A stretch of 64,000 nt of DNA, taken from Planctomycetota bacterium. Lineage in GTDB: Bacteria; Planctomycetota; Planctomycetia; Pirellulales; Pirellulaceae. The stretch spans positions 1-64,000 of the forward strand of contig CAUJKE010000206.1 of NCBI GenBank assembly GCA_963205385.1, given 5' to 3'. The first letter of the stretch is position 1; each line of letters begins with the position of its first letter. A program made the translations under genes and the position numbers. The notes beneath the pieces were generated by a model. The model made no database searches, was not told the DNA's origin, and worked only from the letters and a program-made list of their open reading frames with translations. Shown here piece after piece: positions 15,926-26,394 of this stretch.

Positions 15926-18900
15926 CTAACGGCCGAGCAGGTTCACCGCGCGAACCGTCCGCGTGCGCTCTTCAATCTCTGGCGGCAAATGGCCTTTGAA
16001 CCAGGCCTTTGCACGATAGTTGAATTCGTCGCCGTCGGGAAGCATCGCCAGCGGTTTTTGGCTCAGTGCCAACGGTCGGTTGGGCGGCGAGGTGGTTTGG
16101 GGGCGCTCATGACAGCCGACGCACGAGTGCGTCTCGCCGGGCCGGCAGGAGATCCATGTTAGCTGGTTGCCCACCACGCGGCGGTCGCTATCGAGCACTT
16201 GAAAGTGCAGGAGTCGGTCGGAAGGTACTTCCACAAAGAACGAACCGTCGGCGGCCAGCGGCGCGGTCCCCAGCACGCGCGCGAAGGTGCCGCCGTGGTT
16301 CTGCCAGACTGGATTGGGATTGGTTTGCGTACTGTGGCGGCCAACGACCGGCACGCCTTCGATCAAACGCACTAACCGCCCGCGCGTGCGGACTTCGTCC
16401 TCTTGCGTGGCAAACACCGACGCGCACAGAAATCGGCCGCTATACTCACCGCGCGAGGTCTGCTCCGGAAGCACCGGTGGGCGCCAGCGGGGCGTGAGAG
16501 GACGCGCTTCAAAGTCCGCCGTGTGAGGATCGTTGTAGATCAACTCCAATTCCTGGCTGGCCGGATCGAGCAAGTACAACCCCAAGTCCACCTGTTTGCG
16601 ATCGGGCGTCTTGAGAGTCGAGGCACACAGGATTTGTCCGCTCGGCAAGGGCCACGGCGTGGTGTAGGCCCGCTGCTTGTTGTCTGGGGAGATAATTTGT
16701 TCGCTGTCTGGGCTGGGTCCGACGAGCGTCAGGCCTCCCTGCGTCGCCACGATGATCTGCCGGCAATCGGGCATCGGCTGCGGCTGGGTCATGCGCAACA
16801 CGCGATGCGTCAGCGGCGCCTCCTGGCCGTCCGCCGGCGTACGGGGACCATGATCGAGCTTTCGCCAAAAGACTCGCCGCTGTGGCCCATAGAGCACATG
16901 GTCGTTCGAGCCATCGGGGTGCATGGCATGCAGCGTCAGTTCAGTTTTGTTGCGTGAGTAGAAGACCTCGAGCCGGCTGAATACGATCCGCCCGTCGTGC
17001 AAAACGGCCGGCTCGTTGTCGCGCCCGATATTCGTGGCGATCTGGTGCATGTCCGACCCGTCGGCGTTCATGACGAACAGCGCTGTACAGGGGTAGCCGT
17101 GGTACTCGTCGCGAATCCCGCTGCGACTCGAAGCAAACACGATTCGTCCGTCCGCGAGATAGGCCGGACCCACGTCGTGATATGGCCCGTCGGTCAACTG
17201 AGTTAACCCCTCGCCGTTGACCGCGACGCGATAGAGATGCCACCACGGATCATCCTGTTCGCGGCGCGTGAAGATCACGTGGGTTGCGTCCCACGACAGT
17301 TCCGGCTCGCCTACATACCCGTCGGCGAAACGGGTCAACGGAGTCACTTTCCCGTCAGGCTGCGGCGGACGAAGGACGTAGAGATTATTTCCCGGCCGGT
17401 AGACAGGTCCGGAGTCGGTGACCACGTAGGTCTGCCGCCAGCGGTCGGCTTGTTCGACGGTGCCCTTGGTGTTGGGGATGTCGTTGTCCCCTTTGATAAA
17501 GACGACGGCGGCGGGCCGTTGAGAAGTTACCTCGTTCGATTCGAGCCTCGCGGAACACGGCTCCGGCGGCCGCGGCTCGATGGAGAGGTTGCCTGCAGGC
17601 TGGGGCAGCGTGATTCCGCGCGCTCGCAAGGCGTCGCGAGCAACGTGTCGCACCGAACCGAACGCATGGCTGGCCGCCGCGTTCTTCAGGGCCGCGAGCG
17701 CTTTCTCGCCACCCAGGTCGGCCAGCGCATCGGCGGCCGCGCGACGTACTTCCAACACCGAATGCTCGTCGTTGAGGATTTGGACAATCAAATCCGCATG
17801 GTCGTCGGTCCCCAATTGCCCTAACGCCCGCACCACCCCTTCACGCCAGCGAGGCGCCGGGTCATTAAATTCTTCATCTTTGAACTTCCCGCTGAAGCCG
17901 TAAGCGGCTTCCGGCCTGGCTTGAGCCAACCGTTTGGCGAGCGGCCCAGCGGCCCGCACATCCCCCAGCCAGCCGAGCGTCTTGGCCGCGTTGAGCCGCA
18001 CCCAACCGTTCTCATGGTCCAATAGCGCCAGCAAACGGGGAACGTCCTCCTGGTCGGTGCAGACCGCAGGCAACCAACTGGCCATGCGCTCCACCGGGAA
18101 GCTCGACCAGCGCGGCGCTTCGCTGGGGGGCGGCACGCGCCGCGGCTGGCCGAGCAGTTCGAACGCGTGCTCGCACGCCTGTTGCCGCAAGCCCGCTGTT
18201 GTTAACAGGCGCCGCGTGAGCAGGTGCGCCGGCTCCGGCTCGTAGAGCATCATCGCATCGTGATCGCCAGGCAAGTTGGCCATGACCAGCGGGGCGATCT
18301 TTCGCAGTTCGGCGAGGTCTTGCGGAGCACTCCAAGGGAGCCGGCATAGCGCGTACGCAATGGCGTAAGGCGTTTCCAGCATCCGGTCTTCGCTGGGAAA
18401 ACTCATCTTGTCGTCGCGCGGCACATCGGCAGGATCCTGGCCATCAAGAGTTTTGCAGTATCGCGGATAGGCAGCCAAGAGCGGCGCCACGGCGCGCTGG
18501 TCGCCGAAGTCGCCGAGCGCATCGGCTGCATACCGAGCCCACAGCGGCTCCTCGAGCAGACGCACGAGGTAGTCGAAGCCGCGCGGGTCGCGGAGTCGCC
18601 CCAGCGCGCGAATGCCCGCCCGCATGGCCAATCGCTTGCCTGGCGCTAGGGTGGGGCGCGGACCAAGTGCCTCTAAGACCACGTCCGTGGCGCCGTGGCC
18701 GCCCAACGTACCCAGCGCTCGCAGCCCACGTTCCAACCGCCACGCTGCGGCAGTTGCGTCATCCGTATCCGCTTCACGCACCAGCTTCAGCACCGCCGGC
18801 GGCGGCGTCTCTGGCGGCATAGCGCTGCACCACGTTCGCCACTGGGCGGCCTGGCTCTCGCGCGTGTCGAGCGGCGCCAGAGCATCGAAAGGAAACTCCA

Positions 18901-19285
18901 TTCCGGTCAGGTTCGTCAGCGCCACATGGGCAGCTTGACGCGTCACCCAGTCGTCGTCGCTGAGCGCCTCCAGCAGCGGACTGAGGGCGGTGCGACTGCC
19001 GCACCATGCCAGCGCAAGCGCCGCCTGACTGCGCACCAGCGGCGACGGGTCGTGCAGACTTGCAACCAACGCGCCCTCCGCGGGATAGGCTCGCAGAAAC
19101 CCCAGGCTTTCGCATGCACCGGCGCGCGTCTCAGGCGACGTCGACTGCAACCTGGCCTGTTGCTCGGCGACTTGCCGCAGATAGGGGTTGTCAATGTTCT
19201 GCTCACTATCCGCGGCAAACGTACCGCCTGCGCCAAGCAACACAAATGCGGCGAAAGCTAAACAGCAAATGATGCGCATATTCAT
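15926..19285 (-). CDS. HzsA-related propeller cytochrome with N-terminal HEAT repeats, single haem
   Basis: A 1119-residue exported protein (signal MNMRIICCLAFAAFVLLGAGGTFAA). Residues about 50-560 are HEAT repeats (SPLVRSQAALALAWCGS, NGWVRLNAAKTLGWLGD, VLEVRRAAADALADLGG). Residues about 590-1030 form the TolB/HzsA-like propeller (PELSWDATHVIFTRR, LADGRIVFASSRSG, LFVMNADGSDMHQIA). A single CXXCH at Cys1055 follows the usual family signature and the protein ends 64 residues later, so the C-terminal haem domain seen in most paralogues is absent. ATG 19285 overlaps the stop of the upstream gene as ATGA, indicating translational coupling. The upstream neighbour has the same modules with HEAT on the other side of the propeller. 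Substrate is unknown. Confidence 0.8.
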   Translation of the reverse strand: MNMRIICCLAFAAFVLLGAGGTFAADSEQNIDNPYLRQVAEQQARLQSTSPETRAGACESLGFLRAYPAEGALVASLHDPSPLVRSQAALALAWCGSRTALSPLLEALSDDDWVTRQAAHVALTNLTGMEFPFDALAPLDTRESQAAQWRTWCSAMPPETPPPAVLKLVREADTDDATAAAWRLERGLRALGTLGGHGATDVVLEALGPRPTLAPGKRLAMRAGIRALGRLRDPRGFDYLVRLLEEPLWARYAADALGDFGDQRAVAPLLAAYPRYCKTLDGQDPADVPRDDKMSFPSEDRMLETPYAIAYALCRLPWSAPQDLAELRKIAPLVMANLPGDHDAMMLYEPEPAHLLTRRLLTTAGLRQQACEHAFELLGQPRRVPPPSEAPRWSSFPVERMASWLPAVCTDQEDVPRLLALLDHENGWVRLNAAKTLGWLGDVRAAGPLAKRLAQARPEAAYGFSGKFKDEEFNDPAPRWREGVVRALGQLGTDDHADLIVQILNDEHSVLEVRRAAADALADLGGEKALAALKNAAASHAFGSVRHVARDALRARGITLPQPAGNLSIEPRPPEPCSARLESNEVTSQRPAAVVFIKGDNDIPNTKGTVEQADRWRQTYVVTDSGPVYRPGNNLYVLRPPQPDGKVTPLTRFADGYVGEPELSWDATHVIFTRREQDDPWWHLYRVAVNGEGLTQLTDGPYHDVGPAYLADGRIVFASSRSGIRDEYHGYPCTALFVMNADGSDMHQIATNIGRDNEPAVLHDGRIVFSRLEVFYSRNKTELTLHAMHPDGSNDHVLYGPQRRVFWRKLDHGPRTPADGQEAPLTHRVLRMTQPQPMPDCRQIIVATQGGLTLVGPSPDSEQIISPDNKQRAYTTPWPLPSGQILCASTLKTPDRKQVDLGLYLLDPASQELELIYNDPHTADFEARPLTPRWRPPVLPEQTSRGEYSGRFLCASVFATQEDEVRTRGRLVRLIEGVPVVGRHSTQTNPNPVWQNHGGTFARVLGTAPLAADGSFFVEVPSDRLLHFQVLDSDRRVVGNQLTWISCRPGETHSCVGCHERPQTTSPPNRPLALSQKPLAMLPDGDEFNYRAKAWFKGHLPPEIEERTRTVRAVNLLGR

Positions 19286-22200
19286 GGCGCTGGAACGCGC
19301 TGCTCCAATTGGAGGCACGCCGACAGCAGCGCGCGGCGCGTTGAGATCTCTGGATAATTCTTCGCCAGACTTTGCATGCGTTCCAAGCTCTGGCGCGTGG
19401 CGATTTGACCGAGCGCTACCGCGGCGGCGTGGCGAGTGTCGGTCGCGTTCTCAAGGTTCTCGATGGTCGCCAGCAGTACGTCGGTCGCGCGGGCGTCGCC
19501 GCTGCGTCCCAAGGCCCACGCGACGGCTGCTCGCCAGCAGGGGGTCAGGCCGTTGTGCAGAAAGAGAACGCCTGGCCCGAGCGGATCGGGCCGCCCGTTG
19601 GCGGCTTCGGTCGGCTCGTGTTCGAGGAGGTCGATCAACGTCTCGACCGATTGCGGATTGGCCAGGTTCCCCAAGGTTCGCGCCAGGTAGAAGCAGACCC
19701 AATTCTTGACGGGCAACTGCTGAACCACCGGAATGCCTTTGTCGAAGACGCGCTCGATATCGGTCGGTCGATCGCGGTAGCGCAGCAGCGCCGCGCGGAT
19801 GCGCGGCTCGTACTTCCCATCACGGCAAACGACGGACAGGATTTGCGCGGCGCGGTTTTCGGCGCTCGGATGACCGGCCCAACAGCGGTGGACGCTAGCG
19901 AGGGACTGCTGGATGTCTGGGACGGCCACGGCCTGCGAATCGCCTAAGATCGCGAGCGCCGTCTCGACGACGGCGGCCTCGGCCTCACTGTGGCGGAGGA
20001 CGCGCCCGACGAGCGTTTCGTAGTCGTCGTTTTCCAACAGCAGAGCGCGGTCTGGATCGATCGGCACCGAGCGGATCAGGTGGGGCGCGATGCCGCGGGC
20101 GTGCGTGGTGCCGAGCGCATCGAGTGCCTCGATGATGAAGTAATGCACCGGCGACGCATGGCAAGCCATCAAAGCGTCGTGATCACCATACCACCGCGTG
20201 TAATTGGGATAGTCTCCCAACTGTGTAAACGCGGTGAGTAACGCCTCCTCCGCCGCGGTCGTCCCAATGCGTCCGAGCGCCTCGACGGCGGCCTCGGCCA
20301 AAAACAGGTTGCCAGTATCGGGATTGCTATGGTCGGCGATCGTCTTTTGCAGCAGCGGCACCGCCTCCGCATCTTGGAGATAGCCGAGCGCGCGGGTGGC
20401 AGCCTGCAGGCTGCGCGGGTTGACCTCGGAGAGGGAATTGAACCGCGCGTTGTCGCCGCGATACCCGGCTGCTTGCCATGCAGGTAGCGGGTTGTGCTGG
20501 CTGTGCAGCTGCACATACTCGCGCAACGCCACGCGCGCGGCAGCGCCTCCAGTATGTCCCAGCGCCACCGCTGCGCGGCGAGCCACGTCGCGGTCGCCTG
20601 ATTGCAGCCGCTCGACGAGCCCGGCTTCAATCGCTTCCCAATTCGTGCCGCGGAACCACGCTTGCCATTTCGCCGCCTGGCGGTCTCGCACTTCCGCTGT
20701 GGCGAAAGGGTCGAAGGCGTCGCTGTGGCCGGTGAGGTTTTCCAGCGCCACGGCCGCCGCTTGTGCGACCAGCGGCTGGTCGTCAAAGAGCGCTTCCAGC
20801 AGCGGCGGAGCCGATTCACGCGACCCGCAGGTGGCCAGCGCAAACGCCGCCGCCACGCGCACTTCGCGGGACTTGTGTGCGAGACACGCGGCAAGCGCAG
20901 GCGCGGCGGAAGGGTGACGGAAGATCGCGAGCCGCTGAGCGGCTGAAATCTTCAGCCCTGGATCGTCACCGCGCAATTGCGCCGTCAGTGCGGCGACTTC
21001 CTGGAGACCGGTCTCGCAAGGGGTGGCCGCAATGCCATGTCGGTTGATTCCGGCCACTTCGCGAAAGCGGTCCAGTTGCAGTTCCATCAGCCCCGTAACG
21101 GCCGCGTTGTTGCCGCGGAATCGGTGTGGTTGGCCGCTGCCGAGTAGTTTAAGCGGAGGCGTTTTCAAAGCCAGTGCTGGCGTCGCGCCGCTGCTGGGCG
21201 CGACGTGTTGGTTTTCGTGACAGCCCACGCAACTCCGTTTTTCACCCGGCCGCACGTAGATCCACGACATCTCATTCAGTTCCGAGCGGCCCTCGGCATC
21301 GACAGCCTGAAACGCGAGTGGCGTGTTGGCCGGGACTTCGACGTGAAACGAGCCATCCGGCGCCAGCGGCACGGTCCCCAGCTCTGTCACGTCGCTGCCG
21401 GAGTGAACGATGTACGAGTGGGACGAACGGGTCGTCAATCCCTGGGCGGCCAGCACGCGAATCGCTCGCACATGGGACCAGCCCGCGGTGGTGTTCTTCG
21501 TAAAGCGCGCGTTCTGGCAAAAGAGAAAGCCGGTCGCCTGTACGTCGTCGCCGGGCTCGGCGGGAAGTTGGCTGCGCAACAACGGTGGCCGTTGTCTAGC
21601 GCCAAGATAGACCGGCGAGTGCAGCGCCGAGTCGGGCGATTGGTAGAGCGTCACGAGCGCCGGCGGCTGGCTAGCGAGGTCGAGAACTTCAATCGCCAGA
21701 TAGCCTTGCCGTTCGTCGGTCGTACACAAGAGTCGGTTGTCCGGCAGGGCCGCCACGTCGCCAGCGGCGATCTGCAGGTGTTCCAGTTCCTGGCGGTGTC
21801 CCGGTTGTCCAATGCTGATGCCGGGACCGGAAAGAAACGCCAGGCGTCCGTCGGGGAGCGGCGCGGGGCTGCCGCACAGATAAGCTCGCAGCCGGTTGCC
21901 GTATTCGGGCCCGCTATCGAGGCTAAAAATGTTTTCGCCGTGCGTGCCGTCGGGGTGGATGGCGTGCAGACGCGTCTCAACCTTGCCGCGGTCGAAGAAA
22001 TTGTCGCTGCGGATGAAGACGATCCGCCCGTCGGCCATCACTTCCGGTTCGTTGTCGAAGATGATGGTGTGAGTTAGCGGGCGAATGTCGCCGCCTGTCG
22101 CGTTCATCACAAACAGCGCGCGCGCCGGGGGAGCGTGATATTCCTCGAACGTTCCGATGCGCGTCGAGGTGAACGCGATGCGCCCGTCGGGTAGCTCCGT

Positions 22201-23298
22201 CGGGTCGATGTCGTGAAACGGGCCATCCGTGAGTTGCTCCGGCGGGGCGCCATCGGTTGTCAGGCGGTAGATGTGGAAGAATGAATCGCCTTCACGGGCC
22301 ATCGACACCAGAATCGTCTGGCCATCGAAGGACACACTCGGCGAGCCGACAGCGCCGCGGCCGGCGTCCAGCAGCAGTTGTGGTTTCACGCCTGCACGGG
22401 CCGGCTTGAGCAGCATCAGCTTGTGGCCGACTTTCATCGGCGCCGGCAAGTCGTGTTCGGGAAACGCTCGCGAACGGCGCGGATTGAAGACCGTTACGGT
22501 GAGACTGTCCAGCGCCGTGCCGCCACTGCCGGCGGACTCGCGATAGAGGCTGCAATCGTCGTCGACAAACACGATCGCCTCAGGCCAGGCGAAGTCGGCC
22601 GGCGCCGCAATACGCACCACCGAGCCGGCCGCTTTGCGCGTGGGGAGGGCGCGAATGGCGTCGGCCGCGCGTTGCACATTTCCCGCAGGCGTGCCGGTGG
22701 AGACCGCGCGATCGCCATTGTGGGCAACCTTGCCCCAGGGGGCGTCGCCGAATTGGCCGACCACCTGCGCCGCTGGCCACTTTTGATCGTCGAAGGAAGG
22801 CTGTTGCCAGTCGGTTTGCAGTGTGCTCGCGCATTTCCACGCGGCGTCGGTGGCGAGCGAAACTGCCTCGCCCCCTTTGGGCCGCACCTGAATTGTGGCG
22901 ATTAAGCCGGCTGGCCCCGGCAGCGTGTTGACCGCTTCGACTGCGAGCAGATTGCGCCCCGGCACCAGCAGACTCGAAATTTCAAACCGCTGCGGATGAC
23001 GCCACGCATCGTTACTGACCTCGCTCTCCCCGGCGATGCGGCCGTTGACGTAGAGCGCGAACAGATTATCCGCCGTGATGATGACTTCGGCCGACTCGAT
23101 CGCCTGCTTTTCCGGCAGCGTCATGGACGCGCGAAAGTAGCCGACTTCTGCCGGTCGCGTTTGCGCGTCTGCTAGTTCACCAGGCAGAGACCAAATCCAC
23201 TGCGCATCGTCCAAGCCCATAGCCCCGTCTTGCGCCGCGGCCAGCGGGCAGAACCACAGTACGCCGATCATCATTAACAGCGAGGAGATCATTCGCAT
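19282..23298 (-). CDS. HzsA-related propeller cytochrome with jelly-roll N-terminus and C-terminal HEAT repeats
   Basis: A 1338-residue exported protein (signal MRMISSLLMMIGVLWFCPLAAA). Residues about 30-190 resemble the beta-sandwich found in front of rhamnosidases (WIWSLPGE, YFRASMTLP, ALYVNGRIAGESE). The HzsA/TolB-like propeller spans about 280-650 (SVSFDGQTILVSMARE, LPDGRIAFTSTRIG, LFVMNATGGDIRPLT), followed by one haem site CVGCH at Cys690. The remainder, about 760-1330, is HEAT repeats (REVRVAAAFALATCGS, DRDVARRAAVALGHTGG). The module order is a rearrangement of its downstream partner at 15926-19285, to which it is coupled by an ATGA overlap. AAGGA lies 9 bases before ATG 23298. The N-terminal sandwich suggests sugar binding; no reaction can be assigned. 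Confidence 0.8.
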   Translation of the reverse strand: MRMISSLLMMIGVLWFCPLAAAQDGAMGLDDAQWIWSLPGELADAQTRPAEVGYFRASMTLPEKQAIESAEVIITADNLFALYVNGRIAGESEVSNDAWRHPQRFEISSLLVPGRNLLAVEAVNTLPGPAGLIATIQVRPKGGEAVSLATDAAWKCASTLQTDWQQPSFDDQKWPAAQVVGQFGDAPWGKVAHNGDRAVSTGTPAGNVQRAADAIRALPTRKAAGSVVRIAAPADFAWPEAIVFVDDDCSLYRESAGSGGTALDSLTVTVFNPRRSRAFPEHDLPAPMKVGHKLMLLKPARAGVKPQLLLDAGRGAVGSPSVSFDGQTILVSMAREGDSFFHIYRLTTDGAPPEQLTDGPFHDIDPTELPDGRIAFTSTRIGTFEEYHAPPARALFVMNATGGDIRPLTHTIIFDNEPEVMADGRIVFIRSDNFFDRGKVETRLHAIHPDGTHGENIFSLDSGPEYGNRLRAYLCGSPAPLPDGRLAFLSGPGISIGQPGHRQELEHLQIAAGDVAALPDNRLLCTTDERQGYLAIEVLDLASQPPALVTLYQSPDSALHSPVYLGARQRPPLLRSQLPAEPGDDVQATGFLFCQNARFTKNTTAGWSHVRAIRVLAAQGLTTRSSHSYIVHSGSDVTELGTVPLAPDGSFHVEVPANTPLAFQAVDAEGRSELNEMSWIYVRPGEKRSCVGCHENQHVAPSSGATPALALKTPPLKLLGSGQPHRFRGNNAAVTGLMELQLDRFREVAGINRHGIAATPCETGLQEVAALTAQLRGDDPGLKISAAQRLAIFRHPSAAPALAACLAHKSREVRVAAAFALATCGSRESAPPLLEALFDDQPLVAQAAAVALENLTGHSDAFDPFATAEVRDRQAAKWQAWFRGTNWEAIEAGLVERLQSGDRDVARRAAVALGHTGGAAARVALREYVQLHSQHNPLPAWQAAGYRGDNARFNSLSEVNPRSLQAATRALGYLQDAEAVPLLQKTIADHSNPDTGNLFLAEAAVEALGRIGTTAAEEALLTAFTQLGDYPNYTRWYGDHDALMACHASPVHYFIIEALDALGTTHARGIAPHLIRSVPIDPDRALLLENDDYETLVGRVLRHSEAEAAVVETALAILGDSQAVAVPDIQQSLASVHRCWAGHPSAENRAAQILSVVCRDGKYEPRIRAALLRYRDRPTDIERVFDKGIPVVQQLPVKNWVCFYLARTLGNLANPQSVETLIDLLEHEPTEAANGRPDPLGPGVLFLHNGLTPCWRAAVAWALGRSGDARATDVLLATIENLENATDTRHAAAVALGQIATRQSLERMQSLAKNYPEISTRRALLSACLQLEQRVPAP

Positions 23299-23376
23299 GA
23301 CTTACTTTTCCTTTATCGCCTGTGCAAGCACGCCCCAGTGCGCCCAAGTGCGACGCAACGGCGCGGCGGGGAGTTC

Positions 23377-26300
23377 TCACGGGATAACCACAAAGCCGGG
23401 CATGTCGGCGCGGGGGCGTTTCTTCAGTAGATCCTGGACGGGTCGGAACGTCTCGATCAGCTTGCGATAATCGGGATCGTCTTTCGACTTGAAAACGGCC
23501 TCGGCGCACCGCTCGGTTCCGCCTGCCTGCTTCGCCAAGGGCGCTAGCAGGAAGTTGTTGTTTTCGGGGTTGAGCATGCGCGTGTAGAACGTGCGCGGAA
23601 CACCTTTGTCGTGACACTGGACGCAGCGCCGCGAGGCGACTTCGTGGAGCGTTGAATCCAAGTCTTCCGGCAGCATCCTCCGGCTCCCGAGTTGCTGCTT
23701 ATGGTTGGACGACGACGTGCCATAGTAAGGCACATTGAGATCGAGCCACATGTAGACGCGACGCCGATCGGCATCGGCGACGTCGACGCGTCGCTGGCCG
23801 TCTTTATCCGGATGCCCCGTCCGAATGATCTCGGCCAACTTGCTCGCCGGGCTACCCCAGCGGCGCGGCTTGATTTCGAGAATGTTCGCGCCCGCGCCGT
23901 TGATCGTCCAAATCCATTCCGTGTACGGGCTCATGCCGCGAACCGCATCATACTCTGGTCCCGAGGGGCTGCCGTGGTTGCTCCAATTCCACTCGCCCTG
24001 CGTCCCTGTGCGGCAAAGAACGTCGTACGACACGTTGAAAAAATCGGTCTTGTCGCCAGAAAGGTCGACGCCTGAGGGATGCTCGCGCTCGTTATGACAG
24101 GAGGTGCAGTGCTTGTCGAACACAGGCTGCACGACATCCGCGTAGCTGAAGCCTTCCACTCCCCACGCGGGCGTTTTGAGGTCTTGCACCACGTCGAGCG
24201 TGGCGAACTTCGTGAGCGGGCGGGGCGTGACCGAATTGCGGTCGGAATGACAACCCACGCAACTTTGCACTTCGCCCGGCATCAAGTGCGTGAAGCTTCT
24301 CATCCGCTGCAGGGCGCGCCCTTCGGCGTCGAGCGCCAGGAAATAGATCGGCACCTCGGCGGGCACCTTGAAGGCGGCCGAGCCATCGTCGTTGACATCG
24401 GCAAAGCCCCAAAGCTTCTTCGGCGCGTACGTGGCGCCACACGAAACCAACGGAAACTGAAAACCGAAAACAGCAATGTTTCGCATGCCGGAACCGTGCG
24501 GAACGAGATTGTTCTGCGGCGTGTGGGTGTTCTTTTCGACTTCCTGCACCACGGCGATCTGCTTGATCTCGCCGCGTTTCACATCCGGCTCCAGCCCATT
24601 GTAGACATCCTGAAGCAAGACCGTGGCCCACGCCCCGGTGACGCTTCCATCCTCCGGCAGGACGGCGTTTTGGTCCTTGGGGCGACCGGTCAGCACCGGC
24701 GGAGTCGGCGTTTCGCGAACCGGGTGCGCGCTGTAAAAGCCCATTCCGTCCTGACAACTCAGCAACGTGGCGGCATTACCGTCAAAGTCGCGCAGTTGTA
24801 AGTCGCCGGCGCTGGAGACGAGAAATCGTTGAGCGTCAATCGCCAGCGGCTTTTCGTAGGGGCCGCGCTGATTGGTGTCGAGCATTCCATTTCCAAAGGG
24901 TCCGCCCCCCATGCGATGCGCGTAGATATCGATTTCAGGCGTGAGGTTGGTCACGGACTCCCGCGCGTTGGCGCCTTTGCTGGGATCGATGGCGATGATC
25001 GCACCACGGCACGGGCCGTTATGATTCGTCGCCGTGGCGATGATCTTGTCGGTGCCGGGAATCGGCTGCGCGTCCATGAACGTGCCCGGCGAGATGACGC
25101 GGTTGCCGTAGACGCCGGTCAGGCCCGTCCCATCGGGGTTGATCGCCCACAAGCTCTGAATCGGGCACGCGGCGCGGTCGACATATTCCCACCGCGTGTA
25201 GACAATCCGCCCGTCGTTTAGCACGGAGGGGGTGAAGTCCATCAGGTAGTTCGCGGAGAGTCGCTTCTGGTGGCTCCCGTCGCCATCCATGCGGTAGACC
25301 ACCGGCGACGTGACCACATAGCAATACGCATAGGCCGGCTTGCGATCGGAGATGAAGGCGATTCCACCGTCGGGGAGCCAGCAGGGATCCAGGTTGTTGT
25401 GCTGCCCAAACGTTAGTTGGGTCAGGCCGGTGCCGTCGATGTTCACGCGATAGATCTGGTAGTTGTTGTCGCTGATCGAGCGGTCGATGTCCTCGATATG
25501 CGCCACTGGATTGCACATCACCAGGCCGCCGCGTTTCCACGCGAAGACGATCTGTTTGCCGTCGTAGGAAAGGTCGGCGGTCGTAATCATGCCGTCGGAC
25601 GAATCCACGATGCAGCGGAGTTGCCCATCACCGTCAGCGTCAGGCGTAAAGACATACAGCCCGCCCCCTTTACGGAAGCCTTCGACGTGGTAGACGTAGA
25701 CGTGCGAAATATCGAGCGGATGCCGCTTGACGAGCAGGATATCGCGAAAGCCTAGCTTCCCGGAAAACAGTTCGTCGCGCAACGCAGCGGCCTCAGCCGT
25801 TCGCTCGCTGGGAGGAAGCATCATCGCGCGGAGTTGATTGTCGCTCGGGGAATCGCCAAAGACCGCAATCTCCGAGGCGCCGGGATTGAACTGGTTCGTG
25901 TAAGACGAGAGAAATGCGATGCGGATCTTGCTGACGGTTGTTTTCGGCAGCGCGATTCGCTGCGGGCCGTGTTGTTGTTTGAAAACGCCGCGCACGACCG
26001 GTTGGGGCGCGTTGTCGAAGTAAACCTCATAATCCTTGAAACACTCTTCCATCAATTGCCCTGTCCGCCCGAAATAGACGATCTCGGCGACTTCCACCGG
26101 CTTGTCCCAAGCGAGCGTAAACTCGCCGGTATACTTGGTATCGCCGCCGCGCACACACCAGGCTTGGGTTTCGTCCCGCTTGCAAAGCGCGGTGGGGATG
26201 CGGCCGTCGATCGCCCACTTGGCCAGATAGTCGCCGCTGTACTCGCTATTGGCCGTGACGGTGGCCTTGGGCGCGAGGTTCTCCACCACAGGCGCGGGAG

Positions 26301-26394
26301 ATTTCGTTCCAACTGGAGGCGCGGCGGCGGTCGTCGAAACGATCGCGAGCAGCAGGCCGAGCATTACCGTCAACAACACGGGACGAGCGATCAT
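23377..26394 (-). CDS. HzsA-related tri-haem propeller protein with N-terminal discoidin-like domain
   Basis: The 1005-residue exported protein starts MIARPVLLTVMLGLLLAIVS. Residues about 35-165 form an F5/8C (discoidin)-like domain (NLAPKATVTANSEYSGDYLAKW, WAIDGRIPT, LPKTTVSKIRIAFLSSY). The propeller of HzsA type follows (LSYDGKQIVFAWKRGGL, NLDPCWLPDGGIAFISDR, LNDGRIVYTRWEYVD). Haem sites are at Cys712 (CVGCH), Cys763 (CTSCH) and Cys924 (CVQCH). ATG 26394 overlaps the stop of the upstream gene as ATGA, so the two are translationally coupled and probably made in equal amounts; an upstream in-frame start at 26436 is less likely because it precedes a hydrophilic stretch. Predicted periplasmic or surface redox protein acting on or binding glycans; this is inference. 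Confidence 0.82.
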   Translation of the reverse strand: MIARPVLLTVMLGLLLAIVSTTAAAPPVGTKSPAPVVENLAPKATVTANSEYSGDYLAKWAIDGRIPTALCKRDETQAWCVRGGDTKYTGEFTLAWDKPVEVAEIVYFGRTGQLMEECFKDYEVYFDNAPQPVVRGVFKQQHGPQRIALPKTTVSKIRIAFLSSYTNQFNPGASEIAVFGDSPSDNQLRAMMLPPSERTAEAAALRDELFSGKLGFRDILLVKRHPLDISHVYVYHVEGFRKGGGLYVFTPDADGDGQLRCIVDSSDGMITTADLSYDGKQIVFAWKRGGLVMCNPVAHIEDIDRSISDNNYQIYRVNIDGTGLTQLTFGQHNNLDPCWLPDGGIAFISDRKPAYAYCYVVTSPVVYRMDGDGSHQKRLSANYLMDFTPSVLNDGRIVYTRWEYVDRAACPIQSLWAINPDGTGLTGVYGNRVISPGTFMDAQPIPGTDKIIATATNHNGPCRGAIIAIDPSKGANARESVTNLTPEIDIYAHRMGGGPFGNGMLDTNQRGPYEKPLAIDAQRFLVSSAGDLQLRDFDGNAATLLSCQDGMGFYSAHPVRETPTPPVLTGRPKDQNAVLPEDGSVTGAWATVLLQDVYNGLEPDVKRGEIKQIAVVQEVEKNTHTPQNNLVPHGSGMRNIAVFGFQFPLVSCGATYAPKKLWGFADVNDDGSAAFKVPAEVPIYFLALDAEGRALQRMRSFTHLMPGEVQSCVGCHSDRNSVTPRPLTKFATLDVVQDLKTPAWGVEGFSYADVVQPVFDKHCTSCHNEREHPSGVDLSGDKTDFFNVSYDVLCRTGTQGEWNWSNHGSPSGPEYDAVRGMSPYTEWIWTINGAGANILEIKPRRWGSPASKLAEIIRTGHPDKDGQRRVDVADADRRRVYMWLDLNVPYYGTSSSNHKQQLGSRRMLPEDLDSTLHEVASRRCVQCHDKGVPRTFYTRMLNPENNNFLLAPLAKQAGGTERCAEAVFKSKDDPDYRKLIETFRPVQDLLKKRPRADMPGFVVIP

